The notes: a model not told the origin generated them from the sequence alone. 64,000 nucleotides of DNA from Aquiluna sp. KACHI24 (GCF_025997915.1 NZ_AP026677.1:496001-560000), one strand, 5' to 3'; shown: positions 43,975 through 53,106, counted from the first letter of the stretch. Program-made: numbers and translations.

Positions 43975-45663
43975 ATGGCAACGTTAACTGAAACCAGAAT
44001 CCAGCCAGGCTCTCTCGCTCCAAAGCGTTCAAAGGGTCAGCTTCTTGTTGACTGGCTAACCACCACTGACCACAAGAAGATCGGTTACCTGTACCTGATC
44101 ACCTCGTTCATCTACTTCCTGATCGGTGGCGTCATGGCCCTGATCATTCGTGCTCAGCTGACTCTTCCAGGCCTCGACATCGTTGCTTCCAAGGAGCAGT
44201 ACAACCAGCTGTTCACGATGCACGGCACAATCATGCTTCTGATGTTTGCAACCCCGCTGTTCGCTGGTTTTGCAAACGTCCTTATGCCGGTCCAGATCGG
44301 TGCACCTGACGTAGCCTTCCCGAGACTGAACGCAATTGCCTATTGGTTCTTCAACTTCGGTTCTTTGATTGCAGTCTCCGGTTTTTTCACTCCTCAGGGA
44401 GCTGCATCATTCGGATGGTTCGCTTACGCACCGCTTTCTAACACCACCTTCTCACCAGGCATCGGTGGAGACCTGTGGGTCTTCGGTCTTGCCTTGAGCG
44501 GTTTCGGAACCATTTTGGGTGGCGTGAACTTCATTACAACCATCATCACGATGCGCGCCCCAGGCATGACTATGTGGCGAATGCCAATCTTCACCTGGAA
44601 CACCCTGGTCACCTCAATCCTGATCATCATGTGCTTCCCTCCACTTGCGGCAGCACTGTTTGCACTTGGAGCTGACCGTAAGTTCGGTGCTCACATTTTT
44701 GACCCAGAAAACGGTGGCGCGATGCTGTGGCAGCACCTGTTCTGGTTCTTCGGCCACCCAGAGGTTTACATCATTGCGTTGCCATTCTTTGGAATCGTGT
44801 CTGAAATCTTCCCGGTCTTTAGCCGCAAGCCAATCTTTGGCTACAAGACCCTGGTCTACGCAACGATCGCGATTGCAGCTTTGTCAATGACCGTGTGGGC
44901 GCACCACATGTACGTCACCGGTCAAGTGCTACTCCCATTCTTTGCCTTCACCACAATGCTGATCGCTGTTCCAACCGGAGTGAAGATCTTCAACTGGATT
45001 GGAACAATGTGGCGCGGCTCGGTCTCATTCGAGACTCCAATGCTCTGGGCGCTTGGCTTCTTGGTCAGCTTCGTTTTCGGTGGCTTGACCGGTGTAATCC
45101 TGGCCTCCCCAGCTCTTGACTTCCACCTTTCGGACAGCTACTTCGTGGTTGCCCACTTCCACTACGTAGTGTTTGGAACCGTGGTGTTCGCAATGTTTGC
45201 AGGTTTCTACTTCTGGTGGCCAAAGTTCACCGGAAAGATGCTGGATGAGCGCCTAGGAAAGATTCACTTCTGGCTATTGTTCATCGGATTCCACACCACG
45301 TTCTTGATTCAGCACTGGCTTGGAGTCATGGGTATGCCACGTCGTTACGCCACCTACCTACCAGAGGATGGCTTCACGGAGATGAACATCGTTTCCACAT
45401 TGGGTGCAGTCATCCTGGCTCTATCCATGATTCCTTTCCTATTCAACGTGTGGATCACCGCTCGAAAGGGAACCATGGTAGGCCTGAAGGACCCATGGGG
45501 CTACGGACGCTCTCTGGAGTGGGCTACTGAGTCTCCATTCCCACGACACAACTTCCACCAGATTCCTCGCATTCGCTCAGAGTCTCCGGCATTTGACCTA
45601 AACCACCCTGAGTACGCGTCTCCAGAGGCTAAGGCGTCTTATGCCAAGGAAGGCAGAATCTAA
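43975..45663 (+). CDS. ctaD: Cytochrome c oxidase subunit I
   Basis: A 562-residue polytopic protein holding haem a and the haem a3-CuB centre. Twelve membrane helices are visible. Haem and copper ligands lie in TMHGTIMLL, the [14 protein letters not shown] segment (Cu-B His with crosslinked Tyr), WAHHMY and [10 protein letters not shown]. It is three bases downstream of ctaC and overlaps ctaF by one base. Confidence 0.98.
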   Translation: MATLTETRIQPGSLAPKRSKGQLLVDWLTTTDHKKIGYLYLITSFIYFLIGGVMALIIRAQLTLPGLDIVASKEQYNQLFTMHGTIMLLMFATPLFAGFANVLMPVQIGAPDVAFPRLNAIAYWFFNFGSLIAVSGFFTPQGAASFGWFAYAPLSNTTFSPGIGGDLWVFGLALSGFGTILGGVNFITTIITMRAPGMTMWRMPIFTWNTLVTSILIIMCFPPLAAALFALGADRKFGAHIFDPENGGAMLWQHLFWFFGHPEVYIIALPFFGIVSEIFPVFSRKPIFGYKTLVYATIAIAALSMTVWAHHMYVTGQVLLPFFAFTTMLIAVPTGVKIFNWIGTMWRGSVSFETPMLWALGFLVSFVFGGLTGVILASPALDFHLSDSYFVVAHFHYVVFGTVVFAMFAGFYFWWPKFTGKMLDERLGKIHFWLLFIGFHTTFLIQHWLGVMGMPRRYATYLPEDGFTEMNIVSTLGAVILALSMIPFLFNVWITARKGTMVGLKDPWGYGRSLEWATESPFPRHNFHQIPRIRSESPAFDLNHPEYASPEAKASYAKEGRI

Positions 45664-46076
45664 TGAAGTCGAACATTGTCATCCTGCTTGTAATGGCGGC
45701 GTACTTCACTATTGCCGATATTGCCTACGCGATTTGGACCCAGCTTGAGTGGGGCTACGTGGAGCCGATCGGTACTGCTGCAATGGCCCTGCTGGTCATT
45801 TTGGCTCTGTTCATCGCCTACTACCTCAACAGCTCACTGAAGCGAACCGCAACTTTGCCAGAGGACCGCGAAGACGGAAACATCGAAGACGAGTCCGGTG
45901 AGGTCGGTTTTTACAGCCCTTATAGCTGGTGGCCACTGGTTCTCGGTGCTTCCGCGGCAATCGCGTTTGCTTCGTTGGCTGTGGGTTGGTGGATGTTCTT
46001 TATCGCCCTGCCATTCGCAATTATTGCTGTGGTCGGCTTCGTATTTGAGTACGACCGCTACGCGCACGCGCACTAG
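45663..46076 (+). CDS. ctaF: Actinobacterial cytochrome c oxidase subunit IV
   Basis: A 137-residue protein with four hydrophobic helices (two at the N-terminus, then WWPLVLGASAAIAFASLAVG and a last one) and the conserved GEVGFYSPYSWWPL loop of the actinobacterial subunit. It stabilises the aa3 oxidase in the bcc-aa3 supercomplex. ATG overlaps the ctaD TAA by one base. The stop is followed after three bases by the broken isochorismatase gene. Confidence 0.94.
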   Translation: MKSNIVILLVMAAYFTIADIAYAIWTQLEWGYVEPIGTAAMALLVILALFIAYYLNSSLKRTATLPEDREDGNIEDESGEVGFYSPYSWWPLVLGASAAIAFASLAVGWWMFFIALPFAIIAVVGFVFEYDRYAHAH

Positions 46077-46079
46077 AAA

Positions 46080-46640
46080 TTGCGACAGCCCCCAGTTCTT
46101 CTGGTAATCGACGTCCAAAAGGGATTTCGAGACCAGAGCTACTGGGGGCTTTCTGCTAACCCAGAGGTCCACTCAAACGTCTAAGCTTTGGTCAAGCTTT
46201 TTAGATCCAAATCGTGGCCGGTGGTCTTGGTGCGGCACAACTCTGCAAACCCCAACTCACCACTTGCCCCCGGGGGAGCGGGTAATGAGCTTGAGGAGTA
46301 CTTATCAGGCCCAAGTGATGCCGTGATACATAAGAGTGTGAACAGCGCGTTCTATGGCACTCCAGACCTCCACCTGTGGCTGACAAGAAGAAACTTCAGG
46401 TCTTTGGTTATTTGTGGTTTCACCACCAACTACTGTTGCGAGACCACTGCTCGAATGGCGGGCAACCTCGGTTACAAGGTTGAGTTTGTAATCGATGCCA
46501 CTAGTGCATTTCCGGTAAAGCTAGGCGATCGGGAGTTCACTGGGACCGAGGTAATGGCGATGAGCGCCGCTAATCTCGATGGTGAGTTCGCTCAGGTGTT
46601 GACAACCTCAGAGTTAGTTGAGAATTACCAGAACGCGTAA
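46080..46640 (+). pseudogene. Isochorismatase-family cysteine hydrolase broken by an in-frame TAA
   Basis: From TTG at 46080 the frame reads LLVIDVQKGFRD (with the catalytic Asp), then NPEVHSNV, then TAA at 46182-46184, then ALVKLFRSKSWPVVLVRHNS without any frame change. The downstream part has the other catalytic residues, Lys in VIHKSVNSAFYG and Cys in GFTTNYCCETTARM. So one nonsense codon, where relatives have a Glu, Gln or similar, splits an otherwise intact enzyme of about 185 residues. Restart at TTG 46188 would give 150 residues without the Asp. No Shine-Dalgarno is seen; translation may have been coupled to ctaF. A sequencing error cannot be excluded. Confidence 0.85.
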
Positions 46641-46711
46641 CAAAGCGGTTGATTGCGGTGTTATCCTTTTGAACCTGGCGAAGTCCAGATTGATACAAAG
46701 TAACTAAACAT

Positions 46712-47080
46712 GGGGATGATCGGTTTCGACACTGTAGTGATGCGTGGAGGAAGCGGGTCGAGGATGAGCACTTATCTCGTAAACGATGTGTTCAAACCAA
46801 TAGGTGCCAATACAAAGCGCGCCGACTTCGCCCTAGCTGCTTAAGCTAGCCCCGAAGTCCGTCTGACTAAGTCTGATTTCAACTTAGACCCAGACGTCAT
46901 TTAGAAATCTTGCTGGGGGAATGCGTCAAAGGTTCCCTCGGGACTTTGCACTTTGACTGGGCCTGTCGGTGTAGTTGCTTCAGACAAATACCGGGGTCGA
47001 GTAGAACGTAGATTGAAGCTACACCCGTAGAAGCGCCACAAACGTTGCAATGGACGGGGGTTCAATTCCCCCCATCTCCA
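46712..47080 (+). ncRNA. ssrA: Transfer-messenger RNA (tmRNA)
   Basis: The 5' end GGGGATG pairs with CATCTCC at the 3' end, forming the tRNA-like acceptor stem. The T arm GGGGG-TTCAATT-CCCCC (47056-47072) is intact. The tag frame starts at GCC 46806 and ends at TAA 46842, encoding ANTKRADFALAA, a typical actinobacterial tag ending ALAA. The 3' CCA is not encoded; the discriminator A at 47080 is followed by CTT. tmRNA rescues stalled ribosomes and marks the product for proteolysis. smpB is not in the window. A terminator follows. Confidence 0.97.
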
Positions 47081-47088
47081 CTTTAGGA

Positions 47089-47130
47089 AATAGACCTCGA
47101 GCTATCTTGCTCGGGGTCTATTGCTTTTTT
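47089..47130 (+). terminator. Rho-independent terminator of tmRNA
   Basis: A 14-base arm (47089-47102, beginning AATAGACC) pairs with 47109-47122 (ending GGTCTATT) with one G-U pair and a six-base loop, followed by GC and six T residues. Confidence 0.93.
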
Positions 47131-47135
47131 GGCGG

Positions 47136-47141
47136 TAGCCT
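47136..47141 (+). promoter_or_regulatory. Putative -10 hexamer of leaderless GNAT transcript
   Basis: TAGCCT lies six bases before the GTG of the acetyltransferase gene, only five bases behind the tmRNA terminator. AAGG lies directly against the GTG, too close to act as a ribosome binding site. Confidence 0.55.
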
Positions 47142-47147
47142 TCAAGG

Positions 47148-47696
47148 GTGATTGAGATTAGAAGACTGACCCTTGATGAACTAGGGCCATATTTGGAATT
47201 CATGGATGGGCCTGCATTCAAATCACAGCCTCAGTGGCAAGGTTGCTATTGCCAGTTCTATTTGAACACCAGGGAGCAAAATGCAGATCCCAGCTCTGTA
47301 GGTGAAGTCAATCGGACCCGCGCGTGTGATCGTTTAGCAGACGGAACCATGCAGGGTTATGTTGCTCTGACTGGCGATCGAGTGATCGGCTGGATGGCAG
47401 CAAACAGCTTCAAGAACTTTATTGAGCTACCCGGAGACCAAGAAGATGCCGCCGCGATCATTTGCTTTGTAGTGGATGAAGAGTTTCAGGGCAGGGGAGT
47501 GGCAACCAAGATGCTCAGCTTCGCACTAAAAGACTTACCCAACCACGGTTATAGAGCTGTTAGCGCCGCCCCTTTGGCAAGCGGAGAATTTCTAAGTCAT
47601 GGCTATCGCGGCCCAAAAAGCATGTTTGAAAAGGCAGGATTCGTGCCTGGCCCAATGGTCGACGACAAACACGTTCTAATGACAAAGGTCTTGTAA
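47148..47696 (+). CDS. GNAT-family N-acetyltransferase
   Basis: A 182-residue acetyltransferase. The acetyl-CoA binding motif is in VVDEEFQGRGVATKML (Q/R-x-x-G-x-G/A). An N-terminal segment WQGCYCQFYL with two cysteines is characteristic of one GNAT subgroup. The C-terminal AGFVPGPMVDDKHVLMTK is also family-like. The substrate is unknown. The GTG start is probably leaderless. A shared terminator separates it from the convergent qcrB. Confidence 0.88.
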   Translation: MIEIRRLTLDELGPYLEFMDGPAFKSQPQWQGCYCQFYLNTREQNADPSSVGEVNRTRACDRLADGTMQGYVALTGDRVIGWMAANSFKNFIELPGDQEDAAAIICFVVDEEFQGRGVATKMLSFALKDLPNHGYRAVSAAPLASGEFLSHGYRGPKSMFEKAGFVPGPMVDDKHVLMTKVL

Positions 47697-47736
47697 AAAA
47701 CTAAACCCCTTGGGATTTCCAAGGGGTTTAGTTTTT
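47696..47736. terminator. Bidirectional terminator between GNAT gene and qcrB
   Basis: A perfect 18-bp inverted repeat (arms 47696-47713 and 47719-47736, core ACCCCTTGG and CCAAGGGGT) with a five-base loop. A-tracts on one arm and T-tracts on the other make it work in both directions. It ends eight bases from the qcrB stop. Confidence 0.95.
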
Positions 47737-47744
47737 GATTAGCT

Positions 47745-49409
47745 CTACTTCTTGGCAGCTGCCACAGCTTTTGGCTTGCGCTTTGGCTTTGGGGCCTCTT
47801 CAACTGCTGGAGCGTGCTCGGCGTGTGCAAGCTCGTACTCAGCCTTAGTTACCGGTGCGATGCGGTCTTCGAAGTAAATCTTGGATAGAGCAGAGCGAAC
47901 TCGAGCTCCGATCGAGATCTTGCCGTCCTTGTTTGGACGAGGCAGCGTTGGCTGGTAGTCCTTGAAGTCAACCAACTTCCACAACTCGTACTTGTCAAGT
48001 GGCTCGTGAAGCTCGATGTACTCACCGTGAGGCAAGCGGACCACGCGACCAGTCTCGCGACCGTGCAGGACCATCTCGCGGTCCTTGCGCTGTAGTGAAA
48101 GACAGGTGCGCTTGGTAACCCAGTAAGCAATCACAGGGCCTACCAGCAACAAGATCTGCATGGTGGTCAGCACCTGGTTCAGTGACATCTGGAAATTGAT
48201 CGCGATCAAGTCAGTGGATGCACCAGCCCATAGAACTGCATAGAAAGTCACACCAGCAGCTCCAATTGCGGTTCTAGTTGGAGCGTTGCGTGGACGGTCG
48301 AGAACGTGGTGCTCACGCTTGTCACCGGTGACCCATGCCTCGAGGAATGGGTAAGCGGCGACAAGAGCCAGGAATACTAGGGACACAACCAGTGGCACCA
48401 AGACACCGAATGGAAGTACGTAACCAAATACTGCTACGTCCCAGTTGCTTGGAGCCAAACGCAGAGCACCGTCGAGCCAACCGATGTACCAGTCAGGCTG
48501 AGTTCCAGCAGAAACTGGGCTTGGGTCATAAGGACCGTAGTTCCAAATTGGGTTGATGGTGAAGGTTGCAGAGATTGCCATGATCACACCAAAGACTAGG
48601 AAGAAGAATCCACCAGCCTTGGCAACGTAAACAGGCATCAGCGGGTAACCAACAACGTTGTCGTCACGTCGGCCAGGACCCGAGTAGTGAGTGTGCTTGT
48701 GTAGCACAACCATCATCAAGTGCAGAGCAATGAACAGAATGATCAATCCTGGGACAATCATGATGTGCAGGCTGTACAGGCGGGCCACAATCTCAGTGCC
48801 AGGGAACTCTCCGCCGAAAAGTCCGGACGAAATCGAAGGACCGATTAGCGGAATGCCCTTGATCATTCCGTCGATGATTCGCAGACCGTTTCCAGAGAGA
48901 AGGTCATCTGGAAGCGAGTAGCCAGTGAAGCCTGCAGCCATACCCAGGATGAAAAGCATGAATCCAACGAGCCAGTTCAGCTCACGAGGCTTGCGGAACG
49001 CTCCGGTGAAGAAGACGCGAAGCATGTGCAATCCGCTTGCAGCAACGAATAGCAAGGCAGCCCAGTGGTGCACTTGGCGCATCAGAAGACCACCGCGAAT
49101 ATCGAAGCTGATGTCCAGGCTGGAAGCGTAGGCAATTGACATCTCAGCGCCCTTGAGTGGCGCGTAAGAACCCTCGTAGTGAACTACCGCCATGGATGGC
49201 TGGAAGTAGAAAGTCAGGAAGGTTCCTGACAGCACAAGGATCACGAAGCTGTAGAGTGCGACCTCTCCAAGCATGAAGCTCCAGTGGTCAGGGAAGATCT
49301 TGCGACCGAATCCCTTCACCACCGTGCCGAGTCCGACACGCTCGTCTAGGTAGTTTGCAGTTCCAGCGAGGAAACCGCCCTGCTTTTGCTTAGTTGCGTT
49401 AGTCATCAT
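47745..49409 (-). CDS. qcrB: Cytochrome bc1 complex cytochrome b subunit
   Basis: A 554-residue membrane protein with two b haems, the quinol-oxidising core of the bcc complex. Eight or more helices; haem ligands lie in QVHHWAALLFVAASGLH and in the LHIMIVPGLIILFIALHLMM segment (shown in part). The C-terminal 130 residues are soluble and basic, as in actinobacterial QcrB. Two adjacent ATG codons start the gene; the first overlaps the qcrA stop by one base. It is the last gene of ctaE-qcrC-qcrA-qcrB. Confidence 0.97.
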   Translation of the reverse strand: MMTNATKQKQGGFLAGTANYLDERVGLGTVVKGFGRKIFPDHWSFMLGEVALYSFVILVLSGTFLTFYFQPSMAVVHYEGSYAPLKGAEMSIAYASSLDISFDIRGGLLMRQVHHWAALLFVAASGLHMLRVFFTGAFRKPRELNWLVGFMLFILGMAAGFTGYSLPDDLLSGNGLRIIDGMIKGIPLIGPSISSGLFGGEFPGTEIVARLYSLHIMIVPGLIILFIALHLMMVVLHKHTHYSGPGRRDDNVVGYPLMPVYVAKAGGFFFLVFGVIMAISATFTINPIWNYGPYDPSPVSAGTQPDWYIGWLDGALRLAPSNWDVAVFGYVLPFGVLVPLVVSLVFLALVAAYPFLEAWVTGDKREHHVLDRPRNAPTRTAIGAAGVTFYAVLWAGASTDLIAINFQMSLNQVLTTMQILLLVGPVIAYWVTKRTCLSLQRKDREMVLHGRETGRVVRLPHGEYIELHEPLDKYELWKLVDFKDYQPTLPRPNKDGKISIGARVRSALSKIYFEDRIAPVTKAEYELAHAEHAPAVEEAPKPKRKPKAVAAAKK

Positions 49410-50431
49410 TACTTCCTAATGTCCCAGAATGTTGGGCCAACTGGCTCGAGGAAGTCGCTTTGAGCGACGAGGTAACCCTCAGCGTCAACCGTGATTGGCA
49501 ACTGGGGGAGAGGGCGCGATGCTGGACCAAAAATCACCTTGCAGTGATCGGCCAAGTCGAAAGTCGACTGGTGGCAAGGGCATAGCAGGTGGTGTGTGTG
49601 CTGCTCATATAGAGCCACAGGGCAGCCCACGTGGGTACAAATCTTGGAGTACGCAACGATTCCGTCGTAGCTCCAGTCCTTCTTGGCAGGGTCTTCTTTT
49701 AGCTCTCCAGGGTTTACACGAACCAAAAGAACTGCCGCCTTGGCTTTCTCGTTTAGCTTGACCTCGTGGTCGAGCTCCTTGAGACCTTCAGGGATCACGT
49801 GGAATACCGAACCAATGGTGACCTCTGAGGCCTTGATTGGAATGCCGGTTGGATCCTTTGTAAGACGAGTTCCCTTCTTCCACATAGTGTGCTTGAGGGT
49901 GTCACCGACGGTTGGACCGAGGTCCCCGAAGATAACAACTGCAGGGATTGGGAAGAATGCCAGGGCACCGTACAGGGTTCTGCGAATCAGTTTGCGACGA
50001 GTGAAACCAGACTCACCATCGGCAAGTTTGATGATTTCCAGTGCCTGAGCGCGTGCCTCGTCAGAGCTGCGAGCGATGTGACGATCCTCTGCAACCTCGT
50101 GATCCGGCATAAGGGTCTTGGCCCAGTGAACAGCACCAAAACCAATTCCAAGAAGCGATAGCGCCATTCCAACACCCATCCAGAAGGTGTTGTTTCTAGT
50201 TGCAGAGAGGTCACCGTCCACGATTGGGAAGGCGAAAAATCCCCAGACAGCAACGATGGCTCCAACGATGGAGACAAGGAACATGACCGACACGGCGCGT
50301 TCTGCGTTGCGGGCAGCCTTCTCGTCTTTGTCAGTCATCCTGACGCGGTGAGGCTCAATTCCTGGGTCCTTGATTGGACGATCTGCCGTCGTCGCTAGAC
50401 CCGACTCGTAGACTTTCTCGATTTCACTCAT
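49409..50431 (-). CDS. qcrA: Rieske iron-sulfur subunit of cytochrome bc1 complex
   Basis: A 340-residue protein with three N-terminal membrane helices (about residues 44-66, 80-100 and 145-165), as in actinobacterial Rieske proteins, and a C-terminal [2Fe-2S] domain with CTHVGC and CPCHQS. The cluster-carrying head transfers electrons from quinol to QcrC. ATG at 50431 is chosen because AGGAGCACTC precedes it and MSEIEK matches the family; the frame is open 24 codons upstream but runs into qcrC. Confidence 0.96.
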   Translation of the reverse strand: MSEIEKVYESGLATTADRPIKDPGIEPHRVRMTDKDEKAARNAERAVSVMFLVSIVGAIVAVWGFFAFPIVDGDLSATRNNTFWMGVGMALSLLGIGFGAVHWAKTLMPDHEVAEDRHIARSSDEARAQALEIIKLADGESGFTRRKLIRRTLYGALAFFPIPAVVIFGDLGPTVGDTLKHTMWKKGTRLTKDPTGIPIKASEVTIGSVFHVIPEGLKELDHEVKLNEKAKAAVLLVRVNPGELKEDPAKKDWSYDGIVAYSKICTHVGCPVALYEQHTHHLLCPCHQSTFDLADHCKVIFGPASRPLPQLPITVDAEGYLVAQSDFLEPVGPTFWDIRK

Positions 50432-50439
50432 GAGTGCTC

Positions 50440-51228
50440 CTAGTTCGACTTGGCGCCAAGCCAAACGGTGATCGCGATGATAAAGCCAAGACCGAAGATC
50501 CATACGAATAGACCCTCAGCCACAGGACCAATTGAGCCAAGCTCGTAGCCACCGACCGAAGGGTTGTTTTCTACGTACTTCAGGTACGTGATGATGTCCT
50601 TCTTGTCTTCTGGAGTTAGGTTGGCATCGTTGAAAACTGGCATGTTCTGCGGCCCAGTGATCATGGCCTCGTAGATGTGCTTCTCGGAAACACCCTTGAG
50701 CTGCGGTGCCCACTTGCCCTCAGTTAGGGCACCTGCGGCTCCAACTGCGTTGTGACACATTGCACAGTTAATGCGGAATAGTTCGCCACCGTGAGTCGGG
50801 TCGCCATCAGCGCGGAGATACTCCTCGTCAGGAATTGCAGGTCCAGGTGCCAATGAGGCAACATAAGCGGCCATCGCAGCAATCTGCTCGTCAGTGAACT
50901 GGACTGGCTTTTTGTGAAGCTGCGGTCCAGATGCCTGACCAGGCATGCGGCCAGTGCCGACCTGGAAATCTACCGAAGCAGCACCGACTCCAATTAGGGA
51001 TGGGCCGCCAACGGCGCCCTCTCCATTGGTGCCGTGGCAGCTAGCGCAGTTAGCGAGGAATAGCTTTCTGCCCTCGTCAATCAATTCTGGGCTAGATAGC
51101 TCTGCCTGGACAGTGCTGGTAGCAGCGGCATAGCCACCACCGGACAACACAAGGCCCAGGAAAATCACAATTCCCGCAGCCCAGGGGCGGCGGCGTAGTG
51201 GTTTCTCGTTACTCAACTGCTTCTCCAT
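50440..51228 (-). CDS. qcrC: Di-haem cytochrome c subunit of bcc complex
   Basis: A 262-residue protein with an N-terminal membrane anchor, two CXXCH haem sites (CASCHG and CAMCHN), each with a later Met ligand region, and a C-terminal membrane helix (GLFVWIFGLGFIIAITVWLG). In actinobacteria this di-haem subunit replaces soluble cytochrome c and passes electrons straight to CtaC. The ATG directly follows the ctaE stop. Confidence 0.97.
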   Translation of the reverse strand: MEKQLSNEKPLRRRPWAAGIVIFLGLVLSGGGYAAATSTVQAELSSPELIDEGRKLFLANCASCHGTNGEGAVGGPSLIGVGAASVDFQVGTGRMPGQASGPQLHKKPVQFTDEQIAAMAAYVASLAPGPAIPDEEYLRADGDPTHGGELFRINCAMCHNAVGAAGALTEGKWAPQLKGVSEKHIYEAMITGPQNMPVFNDANLTPEDKKDIITYLKYVENNPSVGGYELGSIGPVAEGLFVWIFGLGFIIAITVWLGAKSN

Positions 51229-51852
51229 TTATTTCAAGATGTAGACGACCACGAACAGGCCAATCCACACCACATCTACAAAGTGCCAGTAATAGGAGAC
51301 AACGATTGCGCTCGTTGCCTCACGGTGACCGAAGTTTCGGACGGAATAAGCACGTGCAATCACGAGCAAGAAAGCGATTAGACCACCCGTTACGTGCAAG
51401 GCGTGGAAACCGGTCGTGATGTAAAACGCTGAGCCGTAGGAGTTAGACATCAAGCTGACACCCTCAGAAACCAACTTGGCGTACTCGTAGCTCTGTCCGG
51501 CGACGAAGATCGCGCCCATTACGTAAGTGAGGAAGAACCACTCGATCATGCCCCACTTGGCAGGAGAGTTTCCGGTTCTGCGGGGCTGCAAGCGCTCAGC
51601 TGCAAACACTCCAAATTGAGCGGTGAAGGAGCTGGCAACCAGAATCAGAGTGTTGACTAGGGCGAAGGGCACATCAAGGATTTGAGTGTCGTTTGCCCAA
51701 AGCTCTGGAGCACCTGCGCGGAGGCTGAAGTACATGGCGAAAAGGCCCGCGAAGAACATAACTTCCGAGCCGAGCCAAACAATGGTTCCTACCGAGACCG
51801 CGTTTGGTCTGTTGATTACCGCATTAGACGCGACAGTTGTGGTTGCAGACAT
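51229..51852 (-). CDS. ctaE: Cytochrome c oxidase subunit III
   Basis: A 207-residue membrane protein with five helices. [20 protein letters not shown] at the N-terminus, [10 protein letters not shown] in the middle and [15 protein letters not shown] at the C-terminus are hallmarks of CoxC. It heads the ctaE-qcrC-qcrA-qcrB operon. ATG is six bases behind TAGGCT (reverse strand) with no Shine-Dalgarno, so the operon mRNA is probably leaderless. Confidence 0.97.
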   Translation of the reverse strand: MSATTTVASNAVINRPNAVSVGTIVWLGSEVMFFAGLFAMYFSLRAGAPELWANDTQILDVPFALVNTLILVASSFTAQFGVFAAERLQPRRTGNSPAKWGMIEWFFLTYVMGAIFVAGQSYEYAKLVSEGVSLMSNSYGSAFYITTGFHALHVTGGLIAFLLVIARAYSVRNFGHREATSAIVVSYYWHFVDVVWIGLFVVVYILK

Positions 51853-51858
51853 GGCTCT

Positions 51859-51864
51859 AGCCTA
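51859..51864 (-). promoter_or_regulatory. Putative -10 hexamer of leaderless ctaE-qcrCAB transcript
   Basis: Reverse-strand TAGGCT lies six bases before the ctaE ATG, as at idsA and lnt. Confidence 0.6.
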
Positions 51865-51943
51865 ACCCAAATTAGCCCTTCACGGCCGTGTGTTGAACCC
51901 GAAAAACAGGATTTTTTGGACTCCGAGTAGCTAATTCGGTGGG

Positions 51944-51949
51944 TAAAGT
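51944..51949 (+). promoter_or_regulatory. Putative -10 hexamer of leaderless trpD transcript
   Basis: TAAAGT lies seven bases before the ATG at 51957. There is no purine-rich ribosome binding site. A TTGGAC hexamer at 51916-51921 is too far upstream to be a normal -35. Confidence 0.45.
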
Positions 51950-51956
51950 TCTTGGC

Positions 51957-53012
51957 ATGCGAAATTTGTCTTGGCCCGAGGTTCTCTCGTCCCTTTTGGC
52001 GGGGGAGGACCTACCTCGCGAGTCTGCATCTTGGGCAATGCGACAGATCATGTCCGGGGAGGCGTCCGAGGCACAAATTGGCGCATTCATGATGGCTCTG
52101 CGTTCCAAGGGGGAGACCGTTGCTGAGCTAGCGGGTCTAGTCGATGTGATGCTTGAAAACGCGGTGCTGCTTGACACTGGCGCAGATGCCGTAGACATCG
52201 TTGGCACCGGTGGCGACCTAGTCGGGACCGTCAACATTAGCTCGATGGCTTCAATCGTTGCTGCAGCAGCTGGAACGCCGGTTCTGAAGCACGGCAGTCG
52301 TTCAGCGTCAGGCAAAACCGGATCATCCGAGATGCTAGAAGTGCTGGGAATTCGCCTCGACCTAGCGCCACAGCAAGTAGCTGAGGTATTCCGCCAGGTT
52401 GGGATTACATTTTTCTTCGCGCCTGTGTTCCACCCAGCCATGAGGTTTGTGGCACCTGTTCGAAAGCAGTTGGGTGTTCCAACGACGTTCAACTTCCTCG
52501 GCCCGCTGGCAAATCCAGCTCAGCCGATCGCAACAGCACTCGGCGTTGCAAACCCAGCAATTGCGCCAAAAATGGCTTTGGAGTTGTCTAGGCGGGGGAG
52601 AACCGCCCTGGTATTCCGCTCAGAAGATGGCTTGGATGAGATTTCCACCACTTCGAAGAGCCAACTGTGGGTAGTCCGTGATGGTGAGGTGGCAGAGCAA
52701 GTCCTTGAACCGCAGGATCTAGGCATCCCGAGGGCGGAGCTTTCTCAATTGATTGGTGGCGATGCCAAGCACAACGCTGAGGTTGCCAGACGACTATTTT
52801 CGGGACAAGACTTCGAAAACTCCAAGGCTGTTTTTGACATTGTCACCTTGAATGCCGCTGGCGGGATGGTGGCCTATCAAATTGCTAAAGGTAGTCAAGA
52901 ACCAGTCAATGAATTGTTTTCCAAGACCCTAAAAGCTGCGCGAGAAGCAATTACATCCGGGGCAGCGAATCGCAAACTCATCGACTGGTCAGCGGCAACT
53001 CAGCAGATCTAA
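51957..53012 (+). CDS. trpD: Anthranilate phosphoribosyltransferase
   Basis: A 351-residue enzyme attaching phosphoribose to anthranilate in tryptophan synthesis. The PRPP-binding GTGGDLVGTVNIS segment, KHGSRSASGKTGSSE and NFLGPLANPAQP are diagnostic. ATG at 51957 fits the leaderless pattern and the family N-terminus; the GTG six codons upstream overlaps the presumed -10 box. No other trp gene is in the window. It is divergent from the ctaE operon. Confidence 0.96.
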   Translation: MRNLSWPEVLSSLLAGEDLPRESASWAMRQIMSGEASEAQIGAFMMALRSKGETVAELAGLVDVMLENAVLLDTGADAVDIVGTGGDLVGTVNISSMASIVAAAAGTPVLKHGSRSASGKTGSSEMLEVLGIRLDLAPQQVAEVFRQVGITFFFAPVFHPAMRFVAPVRKQLGVPTTFNFLGPLANPAQPIATALGVANPAIAPKMALELSRRGRTALVFRSEDGLDEISTTSKSQLWVVRDGEVAEQVLEPQDLGIPRAELSQLIGGDAKHNAEVARRLFSGQDFENSKAVFDIVTLNAAGGMVAYQIAKGSQEPVNELFSKTLKAAREAITSGAANRKLIDWSAATQQI

Positions 53013-53019
53013 CAACTCA

Positions 53020-53056
53020 AGCCCTTTATCAAAGAGGGTAGGGCTCGAGAATCTTT
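53020..53056 (+). terminator. Weak hairpin terminator candidate after trpD
   Basis: AGCCCT (53020-53025) pairs with AGGGCT (53040-53045) around a 14-base loop that can pair further inside, followed by CGAGAATCTTTT. The T-run is short and offset, so this is a weak candidate. Confidence 0.35.
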
Positions 53057-53059
53057 TAC

Positions 53060-53089
53060 TTGACATAATGTTTATTATCGGCATTAGGT
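53060..53089. promoter_or_regulatory. TTGACA with overlapping inverted repeats in trpD-Nudix gap
   Basis: TTGACA (53060-53065) overlaps ATAAT-GTTT-ATTAT (53065-53078) and TAATG-N11-CATTA (53066-53086). It lies between two convergent genes, where no promoter is needed for a known gene. TTAGGT at 53084-53089 could be a -10 box at 18-base spacing. No product downstream is recognised. Confidence 0.3.
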
Positions 53090-53106
53090 GCATTGGTTTG
53101 GCGGGC

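Noticed and set aside
46188-46640. Functional 150-residue isochorismatase starting at TTG 46188
   Set aside because: The upstream in-frame segment is clearly the missing N-terminus with the catalytic Asp, so a broken gene is the better explanation.
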